DNA of 64,000 nucleotides from an uncultured Prevotellaceae bacterium (GCA_947306175.1 CAMZFV010000002.1:62001-126000); one strand, 5' to 3'. Positions 52,198-63,400 are shown, counted from the first letter of the stretch. The notes: generated by a model not told the origin, from the sequence alone. Numbers and translations are program-made.

Positions 52198-53727
52198 ATG
52201 GAAATCTTCAATAATATACTGATTTACTTTGTGATCGTGCCTCTGCTGACCCTTGGAGGCCTGGCCATCTGCCGCAACCAGGGCATCAAGGCCATCAGGA
52301 CCGTTGCCGTGATAGGCGCCAGCATACTCATGGTGCTGGCCGCCATTTTGGTCAAGATTTTCCTTGACGCGCGTGCTGGTGGTGATACCAGCGAGATGAT
52401 CCTGCGCAGCGACATCCTGTGGTACGCCCCCTTCAATGTCCACCTGGCGTTGGGTGTTGACGGCGTGAGCGTAGTGATGATCTTGCTGTCGGCATTCATC
52501 GTGTTTGCCGGTGTATTCGCCTCGTGGAAGATGAACCCGCTGCCCCGTCAGTTCTTCATGTGGTTCTTCCTGTTGTCCACGGGTGTGTTTGGCTTCTTTA
52601 TCTCGATTGACCTGTTCACGATGTTCATGTTCTATGAGGTCGCTCTGATTCCCATGTACCTGCTGATTGGTGTGTGGGGCAGCGGCAACAAGAACTACAG
52701 TGCGATGAAGCTGACGCTGATGCTGATGGGTGGCTCGGCCTTCCTAATGCTCGGCCTGATTGGTATCTACTTCCACTCGGCTCCCGCCGGTCAGCCCTTG
52801 ACGATGAACATCCTGGACATCGCTCATAACGATGCGATTCCGCACAACTGGCAGTACCTGCTCTTCCCGCTGACGTTTGTCGGCTTCGGCGTGCTGGGTG
52901 CCATGTTCCCGTTCCACACATGGTCTCCCGACGGTCATGCCTCGGCCCCCACGGCGGTGTCGATGCTCCACGCCGGTGTGCTGATGAAGTTGGGAGGTTA
53001 CGGCTGTTTCCGCATCGCTATTTATTTGATGCCGTTTGCCGCCAACGAGTTGGCATGGATCTTCCTGCTGCTCACTGGTGCGAGCATCGTCTATGGTGCG
53101 TTGAGCGCCTGTGTGCAGACCGACCTCAAGTATATCAATGCCTATTCGTCGGTGAGCCACTGCGGTATGGTGCTGTTTGCCATCCTGATGTTCAACACCA
53201 CGGCGATGACCGGTGCCGTGCTGCAGATGCTCTCGCACGGTCTGATGACGGCCCTGTTCTTTGCCCTGATCGGTATGATCTATGGCCGCACCCACACTCG
53301 TGACATCCGCGACATGGGCGGTATGATGCACATCATGCCTTACCTGGGCGTGGGCTATGTGATTGCCGGTTTGGCATCGTTGGGTCTGCCGGGTCTGAGC
53401 GGTTTTGCTGCCGAGATGACCATCTTCTTCGGCTCGTTCCAGCACACCGACATGTTCCGCCGCGTCCTGACCATCATGGCGACCACCTCGATTGTCGTGA
53501 CGGCGGTTTACATCCTGCGCGTTGTTGCCAAGCTGCTGTTTGGCGAGGTACAGGATGAGCACCACCGCACGTTGACCGATGCCACCTGGGAGGAGCGTCT
53601 CTCGACTGCCACGCTCATTCTTGCTGTGGCCGCTATCGGTTGCTTCCCCAACTTCTTTATTGACATTATCAAGAGCAGCTTCAACCCCGTAGTTGAGGCC
53701 CTGCAGGCAGCTTTGCCCATGATGTAA
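52198..53727 (+). CDS. nuoM: NADH-quinone oxidoreductase subunit M
   Basis: 509 residues, about 14 helices. FYEVALIPMYLLIGVWG holds the conserved Glu, PFHTWSPDGHASAPTAVSMLHAGVLMKLGGYG the Lys/His-rich channel loop, and SSVSHCGMVLFA and FKALLF-like LMTALFFALIGMIYGR the later part. One of three antiporter-like subunits. 36 nt after nuoL. Confidence 0.97.
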   Translation: MEIFNNILIYFVIVPLLTLGGLAICRNQGIKAIRTVAVIGASILMVLAAILVKIFLDARAGGDTSEMILRSDILWYAPFNVHLALGVDGVSVVMILLSAFIVFAGVFASWKMNPLPRQFFMWFFLLSTGVFGFFISIDLFTMFMFYEVALIPMYLLIGVWGSGNKNYSAMKLTLMLMGGSAFLMLGLIGIYFHSAPAGQPLTMNILDIAHNDAIPHNWQYLLFPLTFVGFGVLGAMFPFHTWSPDGHASAPTAVSMLHAGVLMKLGGYGCFRIAIYLMPFAANELAWIFLLLTGASIVYGALSACVQTDLKYINAYSSVSHCGMVLFAILMFNTTAMTGAVLQMLSHGLMTALFFALIGMIYGRTHTRDIRDMGGMMHIMPYLGVGYVIAGLASLGLPGLSGFAAEMTIFFGSFQHTDMFRRVLTIMATTSIVVTAVYILRVVAKLLFGEVQDEHHRTLTDATWEERLSTATLILAVAAIGCFPNFFIDIIKSSFNPVVEALQAALPMM

Positions 53728-53765
53728 TGAAAGTGTTTAACCTGATAAAAAGCTATAATTAAGAT

Positions 53766-55235
53766 ATGATGGATTATTCACAATTCTTATTGATGCCGCA
53801 GGAGATAGGCCTGTTTGTGGTCTTCTTGCTCGTTTTGCTCTACGATCTGTTCATGCCAGAGCGTTCTCACCGATATATGCCCATATTCACGGTGATTCTG
53901 ATGGCGCTCTACACGATATACTGCTTCTGTGTCCCCGCTCAGACGGGTGATGCCTTCGGCGGCATGTTTGAGTCCAATCCGGCCACATGGGTGACGAAGA
54001 ACATCCTCAACGTGGGCGTCTTGCTGGTGCTCCTGCAAGCCGTGAAGTGGACCAACAGCGACTTTGTCAGCGTTCGCCGCGGCGAGTTCTACGAGTTAAT
54101 CCTGTTGACGCTGTTCGGCATGTTCCTGATGATTTCGGCACGTCACTTCCTGCTGTTCGTTATCGGCCTGGAGACCGCGTCGCTGCCCATCGCTGCCCTG
54201 GCTGCGTTTGAGAAGCGTCACTACGAGTCGCATGAGGCTGCAGCCAAGTACATCTTCACCGCCATCTTCTCGTCGGCGATCTTCCTGCTGGGTATCTCCT
54301 TCGTGTATGGCATGAGTGGCACGCTCTACTTCAAGGATATCGCCACCGCCATCCTAGGTAACCGTTCAGCGTTGCTGATTGCCGCCTTGGCATTTGTCAT
54401 TGCTGGTGTTGGCTTTAAGCTCTCGCTGGTTCCCTTCCACCTGTGGACTGCCGACGTTTACCAGGGTTCACCCACGGCTGTGACCAGCTATCTGTCGGTC
54501 ATCAGCAAGGGCGCCGCCGCATTCTCGTTCCTGATTATTCTGGTGCAGGTGTTCGGCTCGGCCTATTCTCAGGTGTGGGAGTGGATGCTGTATGCCCTCA
54601 TTGTGCTCACCATCACGCTGGGTAACCTGTTTGCCATCCGTCAGCGCAACCTGAAGCGCTTCCTGGCGTTCTCGTCGATTTCACAGGCCGGTTACATCAT
54701 GCTCGGTGTGATCGCCGTGAACGTGATGGGTATGTCGTCGATGATCTACTACGTGCTGGTCTATATCTTCAGTAACCTCGCCGCCTTCGGCGTGATTGCC
54801 GCAATAGAGCGCCAGACGGGCCGCGTGACGATGGACGATTACAATGGCTTGTTCAAGACCAATCCCTGGCTGGCCTTCACGATGATGCTGGCGATGTTCT
54901 CGCTGGGTGGTATTCCCCCGTTTGCAGGCTTCTTCAGCAAGTTCTTCATCTTTGTGGGCGCGTGCCATCAGGGTTCGGTGGCCATCTACGTGCTCGTGCT
55001 CATCGCGTTGGTCAACACGATCATCTCGTTGTACTACTACCTGCTGGTGGTCAAGGCGATGTTCCTGCGTCAGGACGACTGCGTGATCCCCACCATCAAG
55101 AGCCACTGGACCGAACGTCTGGGTCTCATCCTGTGTGTGGCAGGTGTGATCTTCATTGGTTTGATCTCGTGCATCTACGCCTACATCAACGGTGCTGTGG
55201 ATGCCATCAGCGCGATGTTCTCGTTTATCCAGTAA
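53766..55235 (+). CDS. nuoN: NADH-quinone oxidoreductase subunit N
   Basis: 489 residues, about 14 helices. LETASLPIAALAAFEKR carries the pumping Glu, FKLSLVPFHLWTADVYQGSPTAVTSYLSVISKGAA and KRFLAFSSISQAGYIMLG are standard. Last gene of the run; a 7-bp tandem repeat region and a hairpin follow. Confidence 0.97.
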   Translation: MMDYSQFLLMPQEIGLFVVFLLVLLYDLFMPERSHRYMPIFTVILMALYTIYCFCVPAQTGDAFGGMFESNPATWVTKNILNVGVLLVLLQAVKWTNSDFVSVRRGEFYELILLTLFGMFLMISARHFLLFVIGLETASLPIAALAAFEKRHYESHEAAAKYIFTAIFSSAIFLLGISFVYGMSGTLYFKDIATAILGNRSALLIAALAFVIAGVGFKLSLVPFHLWTADVYQGSPTAVTSYLSVISKGAAAFSFLIILVQVFGSAYSQVWEWMLYALIVLTITLGNLFAIRQRNLKRFLAFSSISQAGYIMLGVIAVNVMGMSSMIYYVLVYIFSNLAAFGVIAAIERQTGRVTMDDYNGLFKTNPWLAFTMMLAMFSLGGIPPFAGFFSKFFIFVGACHQGSVAIYVLVLIALVNTIISLYYYLLVVKAMFLRQDDCVIPTIKSHWTERLGLILCVAGVIFIGLISCIYAYINGAVDAISAMFSFIQ

Positions 55236-55237
55236 TT

Positions 55238-55318
55238 TAGGCATTAGGCATTAGGCATTAGGCATTAGGTTTTAGGTGTTAGGTGAATGTTTCCTAAAGC
55301 CTAAAACCTAAAGCCTAG
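55238..55318 (+). repeat. (taggcat)4 tandem repeat with a complementary downstream arm
   Basis: Four perfect taggcat units at 55238-55265, then related taggtttt/aggtgtt units. The segment 55293-55317 (cctaaagcctaaaaccta...) is the near reverse complement, so 22 of 25 positions can pair. It lies directly after the nuoN stop. Confidence 0.65.
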
Positions 55319-55383
55319 AAAACATACTACTTCTGATATCATTTAGCATAACCAAAGCAGAAGAAGATTTGTTTCATGTTTGG

Positions 55384-55411
55384 GAGGCACAGTGGCAATC
55401 CACAGTGCCTC
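55384..55411 (+). terminator. Terminator of the nuo-atp run
   Basis: Arms gaggcacagtgg (55384-55395) and ccacagtgcctc (55400-55411) pair with one internal A-A mismatch, loop caat, followed by tcttttgttttg. Located 148 nt after the nuoN stop. Confidence 0.6.
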
Positions 55412-55476
55412 TCTTTTGTTTTGTGGGGTGGGTGAAAAATATGAGTTATATTCTATGGTTATATGAATAATTGTTA

Positions 55477-55484
55477 TATCTTTG
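55477..55484 (+). promoter_or_regulatory. -7 box of the LRR gene pair
   Basis: Perfect TATCTTTG, 64 nt before the ATG at 55549; the -33 element is not clear. Confidence 0.45.
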
Positions 55485-55548
55485 CGGTGAAAGGCGACGC
55501 TTTTATGCTTAAGTTGCATTTTATTCACCAAATAATAACTATTGTGCT

Positions 55549-58206
55549 ATGAAAAAGATTTTACTTCTACTTGTGACGGTGCTGATGACCTCGCTGGCGT
55601 CGATGGCCGATGTCACCATCAACAGCACCAACTTTCCTGATGCGAATTTCCGTAGTTACTTGATGTCGCAGTATCCCAGCGGATACATCACCACGGCGCA
55701 GCTTAATGCCCGCGATACACTGTATCTCTACAACAAAGGCATCTCTAACATGAAGGGTGTGGAATACTTCACCCAGTTAACCTATCTGTTTTGTTACGGC
55801 AACAACCTCTCGTCTATCGATGTGAGCAGTAACACCAAGCTGAAATACCTCAACTTGGGCTATAACAAGTTGACCTACTTCTACATTGAAGATGCTAAAA
55901 ACTCTGCCCTGGAAGAAGTGTACCTGCAGAACAACCAGCTGACGACCGTCAGGATCGCCAGCCACAGCAAGCTCAGGACGCTTTGGGTTCAGGGCAACAC
56001 CTCCTTGACAGGTCTTTACTGCTGGCGCGATGCGCTGACCAACGTTAACGTAACGAACTGTACAGCCTTGGAGCAGCTCAAGATTTACAACAACTATAAC
56101 TTGGCTACAATCACCGGTTTGGCGAACTGCACCGCATTGACATGGCTTGACGTCGAGTACACGTTGATCAGCGACTTGAGTGCCGTTAAGAGCATGACCT
56201 CCCTGGAGACGTTGCTGGCGGGCAATACCAAGATTACCGCCCTCGAGACCAGCCACAGCGGCACCCTAACCAACCTGCAAGTCGCTGGCGACACGCAGTT
56301 GACCCAACTCTTATGCCGCAGCGAGAACTTGACCACACTCAAAGTGACAGGTTGCACCGCGTTGTATAACTTAAGGTGTTACTACAACTATAACCTTGAG
56401 TCCATCACGGGTCTGGCTTCCTGTACCGCCCTGGCCTATCTAGACTGTGAGGACTGCGCCATCACCGAACTGCCGGGCGTGAACGACATGACCAACCTGC
56501 AAACGCTGTGGGCCCGCAACAACCAGTTGGAGGGCGCCCTCATCGTGAACAACAAGCCCGAGCTGCAATACCTTAGGGTCTCGGGCAATACAGGCTTGAA
56601 CGACCTCAGATGCGATTATAATAACTTGATCTCGCTCGATGTGGCAGGCTGCACTGGATTGACTTTTTTGGATTGTGAAGTAAATCCCCGTCTCAGCTCA
56701 ATTGAAGGTCTGACTGACTGCACGGCATTGATCCATTTTGGCTGCGATTATTGCGCATTCACTTCACTTGACATGACTTTCTGTCCCAGCCTCGAGAATC
56801 TGTATTGCTACAATAACCAGTTGACCTCGCTTAACGTGTCGGGACTGACTTCCCTGGTGAACCTTAACTGTAAGGGAAACCCGGATCTTGGTGATATTAG
56901 CGGCCTTTCGGGCTGCACCAGCATACACTATCTCGAATGTTCTAACTGCGGCCTTACCAACCTTAGTGTGACTAATATGTCTTATCTGGAGGAGCTGTGG
57001 TGCCGCGATAACCAGTTCACGCAACTGATAGTGTGCAATAAACCTCATTTGACAAGGCTGGTCGCCTCGGACAACTCGTTGCTTGAAGAGTTGTATTGCT
57101 ATTATGACGCTTTGCAACAGCTTGAAGTTTCCAATTGCCCGGTACTCTATTATATCGATTGCGATGATAACCAGTTGACAGCATTGGACGTGAGCACTTG
57201 CCCGATGCTCCAGTTTATCACATGTAATGACAACCTGCTGACAGGGCTGAACATCAGCAACAATCCTGAACTAACTTTTCTATGGTGTAACAGCAACAAA
57301 TTGACCAGCCTGGACCTGAGCCACTGCTCTGATAACTTCCGTTCCCTTGACTGCCGCTATAACGAGATTTCAGGAACCATTGATGTCAGCAGGTTTACCA
57401 GTCTTTTCCAACTCGCCTGCAGCTATAATGAAATTTCTCAATTGATTCTTGGTAGCGTTCACAACGAGCTTCAAGACATTTGGTGTTATAACAACAAAAT
57501 AAGCAGTCTGAATATCAACGCTTTTCCTGCTCTCAAGACGCTATACTGCCATATTAATCAATTGTCTGATCTCGATGTCAGCGGCTGCTCGTCTCTTCAT
57601 AAGCTCTACTGCGGAACCAATCAGATCAGCAGCCTTCGTGCCGACAATTGCCCCAGTTTACATGATGTAAATATGGTTTATAACACGGTAAAGGCCAGCC
57701 AGATGGGTCAATTCATTGATGACCTGCCGACGTGGCCTGTTGACAGCATGGGAGAATTGTATGTCATCTGTAACGACTACGAGGAATACACCGAGGGCAA
57801 CGTCATTACGGTAGCCCAGGTCAATGAAGCTCATGCCAAAGGGTGGAATGTCTATCATGAGAATGCCGATGGCACGGATTGGGAACCCTATTCAGGCAGC
57901 GAATTCCTTCGTGGTGACGTGAACGATGACGGTTTCGTTAACATCTCTGATGTGACAGCCCTGATCGACTACCTGCTGAGCAGCGATGCCACTGGCGTCA
58001 ATGTCGGGGCGGCCGACTGTAACGTTGACGGTAACGTGAACATCTCTGATGTGACCGCCTTGATCGACTACCTGCTCAGTGGCAGTTGGCCTGCTGGTGC
58101 CAAGATTGCCTCCATCGGCTCTGTCAAGACATCGCCTGGTCATTTCCTGATGCCCACTCGGGAAACGATTATGGAAATGCAACGTCCAGTATTCACCAAT
58201 AAATAA
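55549..58206 (+). CDS. Secreted leucine-rich-repeat protein with C-terminal dockerin
   Basis: 885 residues. A signal peptide (MKKILLLLVTVLMTSLASMA) precedes TNFPDANFRSYLMSQYPSGYITTAQLNA, a cap seen in Bacteroidales LRR proteins. About 30 LRR units of 20-23 residues follow to residue 720, of the type L-x-x-L-x-C-x-x-N-x-L-x-x-L-D-V. A dockerin type I-like module (residues about 784-850) has two complete Ca loops, DVNDDGFVNISD and DCNVDGNVNISD, each followed by VTALIDYLL; a 35-residue tail remains. It is probably surface-exposed or secreted and binds protein or glycan ligands. A near-duplicate lies 9 nt downstream. Confidence 0.88.
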   Translation: MKKILLLLVTVLMTSLASMADVTINSTNFPDANFRSYLMSQYPSGYITTAQLNARDTLYLYNKGISNMKGVEYFTQLTYLFCYGNNLSSIDVSSNTKLKYLNLGYNKLTYFYIEDAKNSALEEVYLQNNQLTTVRIASHSKLRTLWVQGNTSLTGLYCWRDALTNVNVTNCTALEQLKIYNNYNLATITGLANCTALTWLDVEYTLISDLSAVKSMTSLETLLAGNTKITALETSHSGTLTNLQVAGDTQLTQLLCRSENLTTLKVTGCTALYNLRCYYNYNLESITGLASCTALAYLDCEDCAITELPGVNDMTNLQTLWARNNQLEGALIVNNKPELQYLRVSGNTGLNDLRCDYNNLISLDVAGCTGLTFLDCEVNPRLSSIEGLTDCTALIHFGCDYCAFTSLDMTFCPSLENLYCYNNQLTSLNVSGLTSLVNLNCKGNPDLGDISGLSGCTSIHYLECSNCGLTNLSVTNMSYLEELWCRDNQFTQLIVCNKPHLTRLVASDNSLLEELYCYYDALQQLEVSNCPVLYYIDCDDNQLTALDVSTCPMLQFITCNDNLLTGLNISNNPELTFLWCNSNKLTSLDLSHCSDNFRSLDCRYNEISGTIDVSRFTSLFQLACSYNEISQLILGSVHNELQDIWCYNNKISSLNINAFPALKTLYCHINQLSDLDVSGCSSLHKLYCGTNQISSLRADNCPSLHDVNMVYNTVKASQMGQFIDDLPTWPVDSMGELYVICNDYEEYTEGNVITVAQVNEAHAKGWNVYHENADGTDWEPYSGSEFLRGDVNDDGFVNISDVTALIDYLLSSDATGVNVGAADCNVDGNVNISDVTALIDYLLSGSWPAGAKIASIGSVKTSPGHFLMPTRETIMEMQRPVFTNK

Positions 58207-58215
58207 TTTACAATT

Positions 58216-60348
58216 ATGAAAAGACTATTATTGATAACGGTGACGGTGATGATGACCTCGCTGGCGTCGCTGGCCGATGTCACCATCAACAGCACCAACT
58301 TTCCTGATGCGAACTTCCGCAGTTATTTGATGTCGCAGTATCCCAGCGGCTACATCACCACGGCTCAGCTCAACGCCCGTGACTCACTGAATCTGATGAG
58401 CAAGAGAATTTCAGACTTGAAGGGTGTGGAATACTTCACCCAGTTAACCTATCTCAATTGTTACAGCAACTATCTCACGTCTATCGATGTGAGCAGTAAC
58501 ACCAAGCTGAAGTACCTTAACGTGGCTTACAACAGGCTGACCTCGATCAACGTGACCGCCAATACTGCCCTGGAACAATTGTACCTGCAGAGCAACCAGC
58601 TGACGGAGCTCAATGCCAATAATCTCAGCAGACTGAGGACGTTATGGGTTTTCGATAACTCAACGTTGACGTATCTCAAATGCATCAGAAATAATTTGTC
58701 AAACTTTGATGTGGCAGGCTGCACCGCCTTGACTGAACTCAGATGCTATGAGAATTCCCTCTTGAGCACAATTAAGGGCTTGGCGGATTGCACTGCCATC
58801 ACCCATTTGGACTGTGAGGACTGCGCCATCACTGACCTGAGCGCCGTGAATAGCATGAGTAATCTGAAGACACTCTTGTGCCGCAACAACCATCTGACCA
58901 CTCTCACGGTCACCAACAAGTACAATCTGACTTCCATCAGGGCTAATGGCAACACCATGCTGACTAAGCTCGATTGTAACAGCTGTGCCTTGACTTCGCT
59001 CAGTATTGGCGATTGCACCGCCATGACCGAACTGTCTTGCTATAATAACTCAAACCTTGGTGAGCTTACTGGTCTGGCAAGTTGCACCGCCTTGAAAAAA
59101 TTGGTGTGCTACAGCTGTGCGTTGACCGACTTGAGTGCTTTGAACAGCATAGCGAGCTTGACCAATCTCGTCTGCTCTGGCAACAAGCTCACCTCGCTCA
59201 CGCTCATCAACAAGCCCAACCTATCGCAACTTTGGGTCGATGATAACACCCTGCTCACCAGGGTTGATTGCAACAACAATAATTTGACTAATTTCAATGT
59301 GACAGGTTGCACTCAGTTGGATTCGCTGAATTGTCGTGGCAACGGGCGGCTGGCCAGCATCACGGGCCTGGCCGATTGTGCCAACTTGAGGTCAATCAAC
59401 TGCAATTCATGCGCTCTCACCAATCTTGACGGTCTGGCCGGAAAGACCCGACTGCAAAGGGTTTCATGTTCCCTCAACCATTTGGAAAGTCTTGATTTCA
59501 CAGGGTGCAATTCCTTGAACACTGTCATTTGCGTGATTAATGAAATCTTAGAGTATGGCATGTCAACTCTGGTAAACAGTCTGCCCACACGTCCGTCATC
59601 CAGCCCAGGAACGTTGATTGCCATGTATAATGGACCAGAAGAGAACAACGATCTGACCGATGAATTGGCCATCGAGGCATATAATAAGCACTGGGGCGTC
59701 TTTGCATCGGTTGGCTCAGGCATCGAACCCATTGTCAGTCTGGACAAAGCGCTTAACCAAGAAGGCGGCGACATCCATTTCACGACCGGTGGGGATTATC
59801 CTTGGGTTCTGGCTATTGACGCAGAAGGCAGGATTTACGCTAAGTCAAGTAATGAGGCTGTTTCCAACAGTACCTCTACGTTGACCGCCACTGTCAATGT
59901 GACCATGCCGAACGTCTTTCTGATAACCGTGTTCAAAGCCATGGGAGAGGGCTCAACATATGGAATATATGACGAGTGCAGGTTCTCTATCGATGGCAAT
60001 GAGGTTTACTCCTTTGGAGACTTATTGGGTGACTGTTGGAACACCAATAGCGCGTCCCTGTCCATGGGCGTCCACACGCTCACCTGGACTTACACCAAGG
60101 ACAACACGGTCAACCCCGTCGGTGATTTCTTCGCGGTTGATGAAGTTTACCTGGAGATGAGGGCCCAGCGTGGTGATGTGAATAATGATGGTAGTGTCAG
60201 CATCGCTGATGTCACGGCTCTGATCGATTATCTGCTGAGCGGAGACTCCAGTGCCATTAATTGGAACGCTGCCGACATGAATGGGGACACCGATGTAAGC
60301 ATTTCCGACGTGACGGAACTGATTGATTACCTCCTCTCGGGTAAATGA
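58216..60348 (+). CDS. Secreted leucine-rich-repeat protein with beta-sandwich and dockerin
   Basis: 710 residues and a paralogue of the preceding gene. The first 80 or so residues are nearly the same (signal MKRLLLITVTVMMTSLASLA, then TNFPDANFRSYLM), coding DNA there being roughly 85-90% identical. LRR units run to about residue 455. A beta-sandwich domain follows (residues about 500-645, GGDIHFTTGGDYPWVLAID ... SMGVHTLTWTYTKD), of a type common in Bacteroidales secreted proteins. A dockerin pair ends the protein: DVNNDGSVSIAD and DMNGDTDVSISD. Translated from the same mRNA as the upstream gene. Confidence 0.88.
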   Translation: MKRLLLITVTVMMTSLASLADVTINSTNFPDANFRSYLMSQYPSGYITTAQLNARDSLNLMSKRISDLKGVEYFTQLTYLNCYSNYLTSIDVSSNTKLKYLNVAYNRLTSINVTANTALEQLYLQSNQLTELNANNLSRLRTLWVFDNSTLTYLKCIRNNLSNFDVAGCTALTELRCYENSLLSTIKGLADCTAITHLDCEDCAITDLSAVNSMSNLKTLLCRNNHLTTLTVTNKYNLTSIRANGNTMLTKLDCNSCALTSLSIGDCTAMTELSCYNNSNLGELTGLASCTALKKLVCYSCALTDLSALNSIASLTNLVCSGNKLTSLTLINKPNLSQLWVDDNTLLTRVDCNNNNLTNFNVTGCTQLDSLNCRGNGRLASITGLADCANLRSINCNSCALTNLDGLAGKTRLQRVSCSLNHLESLDFTGCNSLNTVICVINEILEYGMSTLVNSLPTRPSSSPGTLIAMYNGPEENNDLTDELAIEAYNKHWGVFASVGSGIEPIVSLDKALNQEGGDIHFTTGGDYPWVLAIDAEGRIYAKSSNEAVSNSTSTLTATVNVTMPNVFLITVFKAMGEGSTYGIYDECRFSIDGNEVYSFGDLLGDCWNTNSASLSMGVHTLTWTYTKDNTVNPVGDFFAVDEVYLEMRAQRGDVNNDGSVSIADVTALIDYLLSGDSSAINWNAADMNGDTDVSISDVTELIDYLLSGK

Positions 60349-60378
60349 TTTAGACTCTAGCTTACGAATTACGTGTAC

Positions 60379-60409
60379 AAAAAAATCGCCCGTTGAGGGC
60401 GATTTTTTT
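60379..60409. terminator. Bidirectional terminator between convergent dockerin genes
   Basis: 13-bp stem (60379-60391 with 60397-60409), A-run in the first arm and T-run in the second, loop of 5. It ends both the LRR pair and the leftward gene at 60429. Confidence 0.85.
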
Positions 60410-60428
60410 GTTTTAGTGTTGTTGTGCA

Positions 60429-63400
60429 TCAGTTACCGAGCAGCCAGTCGATGAGTGCTGTCACGTCGGCCACATTCACTTGTTGGTCACCATTGAAGTC
60501 GGCGTTCTCCACATTGATATCGGAGAAGTCGCCACCCAGCAGGCAGTCGATCAATTTAGTCACGTCGACGACTGAAACCACGCCGTCACCGTTCACATCA
60601 CCGGGAATTGCGTCGGAGTGTTCAAACACTTCGAGGTAAACGATGTTGCTGGAGTTCTTCACGCCGTCCACGGTGTAGTGTGCCTGGATACCGATGCGCC
60701 AAGTGAAGAAGGGCTCAAATCCCTCGGCATTGGTGCGGAAGAAGTCGCAATAGCCCTCGTTGAGCTTATAGATGTTATCATTGCTCCACACGGCATAAGG
60801 AACCTCGGTGATGTCAGCATCCAGGTTGTAGTGCTGGGCATCGAAGGTGAACAGCTGGTCATTGTCGGTGTAGATGCTGTAGCTGATGTTCTCAGGCAAC
60901 AGCGCATAGCCATCGACATCGAGCCTCGGCAGATAGAAAAACAGTTCTGAGTCACCGCCTTCGTTCTCAGCGTCATACCATCTTCTCACTTGGGGATCGG
61001 CAGGCACGGCGGCGTGCTCAATCGACATCTTGGTGCCCCAGTTGGCCTCGCCGGTCCATTCGCCACCAGTGGTCATGTAGGCCAGACCAGTGTTCTGGCA
61101 GAGCAGAGCCATACGCTCCTGGAAAGTCTCATAGTCAATCTCCTCGTTGTAATACTGGTCGTACAATGCGTCCAGGTCCTCGATAGTGGCACCAGTGGAG
61201 TTGTCCATCGACATGCAACCATTCTGAATGGTGAAGGTCACTGTCTGAACGCTGGCATCGGGTGTGAAGATGACCGTCTCGTTGCCATACTCGTCGGGAG
61301 CGCCCACCGACGTGGATCCCCACGCGAGTATCTGATACTCGCCACTTTCTCCGTCATAGAAAACGCCTTGTCCCAAAGGAATGGTAATCTTGGTGCGGGC
61401 ATCGTTCACAGTGCCCTGTACCCAAGAGCCACGGTTGTAGTAGTACCCACAGTCCACAATGTCCTGAATGTAAACAGTCTCGCCGTCGGGAGCGTAAACC
61501 ACGAGGATCTTGCCTTCCTGTATCGCAAACCAAGGCTGGTCGAGATCGCGGTTCTTAAAGAGGGGATCGGGAGTATGGATACCCATGCCAGAACGGTCAT
61601 ACTCTACCAGTTCGCCCTCAGGCTCCTCCTCAATGACCTCTATGGGCGTGGAAGGAGTGAACTCCAGGAAAATAGTACCATCACCATCGTCCCAGGTGGC
61701 AGCCAAGCCTACTGCGCCATCACCATTGTCACCTGGTCCAGAGTTGTCCATGACAAGGTAATCGCCGTTGATGGTGTAAGTGACCTCGGTGACAGAGGGG
61801 TCAGATGTGAATTTGTATGATTTGCCATCCAAGGTATTAATGCCCCATTCCAAAAGTACGCCATAGCCATCATCAGACCAGAAAATGTATTGCCCCAGAG
61901 GCACGGTGATTTTGCCATTCACGAGGGTTCCCGTTACCCAAGTACCAGCATCGACATAAGCGATAGGATCTTGGATATAGACCGTTTCGCCGTCGGGCGC
62001 ATAAACCACACGGTACTCAGCGTCAATATCAATGATAGAATCGTAATTATAGTTTATGCCTTGGTTGTTGCGCAAGTAGGTCACCAGCTCGCCCTCGGGT
62101 TGCTCGGTGATGACTGTCGGCATCTCAGCGGACGTGTATTCTGAATCCCACTCCAGGCTGTAAGGTACGTCGCCTCCATCCCAAACCCAAAGGGCAACAA
62201 GACCTATCGCGCCGTCTCCGTCAACACCGCTGGAGGTGTTGTCAAGAGTGACGGTTCCGTCATTGTTGGCGGTGAACGTGACCTCGGTGACCGTGGGGTC
62301 TACCACAATCTCATAATTGCCATCGTTCATCTGGGCTGTGCCCCATGCCAACTTCACACCCTGCCCATAGTCCTCATCCCAATAGACATATTGCCCCAGA
62401 GGAATGGTGATTGTGTTGCCGTTCAAGGTGCCTTTTACCCATGAGCCTTCAGGTGCAAAGGCAAAGGGATTCTGCAGATAAGCGGTATTGTTGTTAGGGT
62501 CAATAACAATCTTGGCCCAACATTCATTGTCGAAAATTCCCTGAGAATCGATGTCAAGTGTGCTGGCTGCGTGCTTTGCCGTTAAAACATAGCCGCTAGG
62601 CTGGTCATAGATGACATGGGGCGAACCGATGAACTCGGTGTTCCATTCGAAGCAAAAATCAGTGAAGTAATCAGAACCATTTAGGTGATCGAACACTGCA
62701 AGGCCTTCACGCACTCCATTGCTTTCGCGAGTGTTGTCCATGACGAGGTTGTCGCCATCGATGGTGTAGGTCACCGTGGCGGCTCGGGGATCCAACGAGA
62801 TAATGTATTTTTCCTCATCATTGTCCCAAACACATTGCGCCCAACCGATCACAGAAGCCACGTCAGAATTATTGTTATAGATATATTGTCCCAGGGGTAC
62901 GACGATTTTGCCATCGCGGATGGTGCCCTTCACCCATGTGTATTCACGGTCACAGGCAGCGATGTCAGAGATATATACCGTCTCGCCGTCGGGGGCATAA
63001 ATGACAGATACAGTCCCCTCTTGCTCACCCTCAGTATATTTGGAATCAATGCAGCCACCTGATCTTCTGTAGGTAAACATCTCGCCATCGGGATCGTCAT
63101 AGATGGGTGTTGTGCTCTGCTTGGGTTGATAATAGGAAGCGCACTCAAGACTGTAGGAATGGATGTATTCTTCGTCAAGTTCATAATCCCACACTACCAA
63201 TAGGCCAGAAGTGCCGACACTGACGTTTAGTTCAGAAAAATTAGGGCCAGTCGGTTCAAAATTGGTGTTGTCCAGAGTGATGGTGTTGTTCTCGACGTCA
63301 ATGGTGTAGGTGGCATTGGATACATTGTTCTTGGGCTTTGCCGCAAAGTTGTCATCATCATCCTTGGCAATGGTGCCCCATACCATTTTTAAGCTGTTAC

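Larger units (their letters stand above)
55236..55548. other. 313-base region between nuoN and the first LRR gene
   Basis: Contains the taggcat repeat (55238-55265) with a partly complementary arm, an interrupted hairpin terminator (55384-55411) and the -7 box of the LRR gene. No gene seen. Confidence 0.6.
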
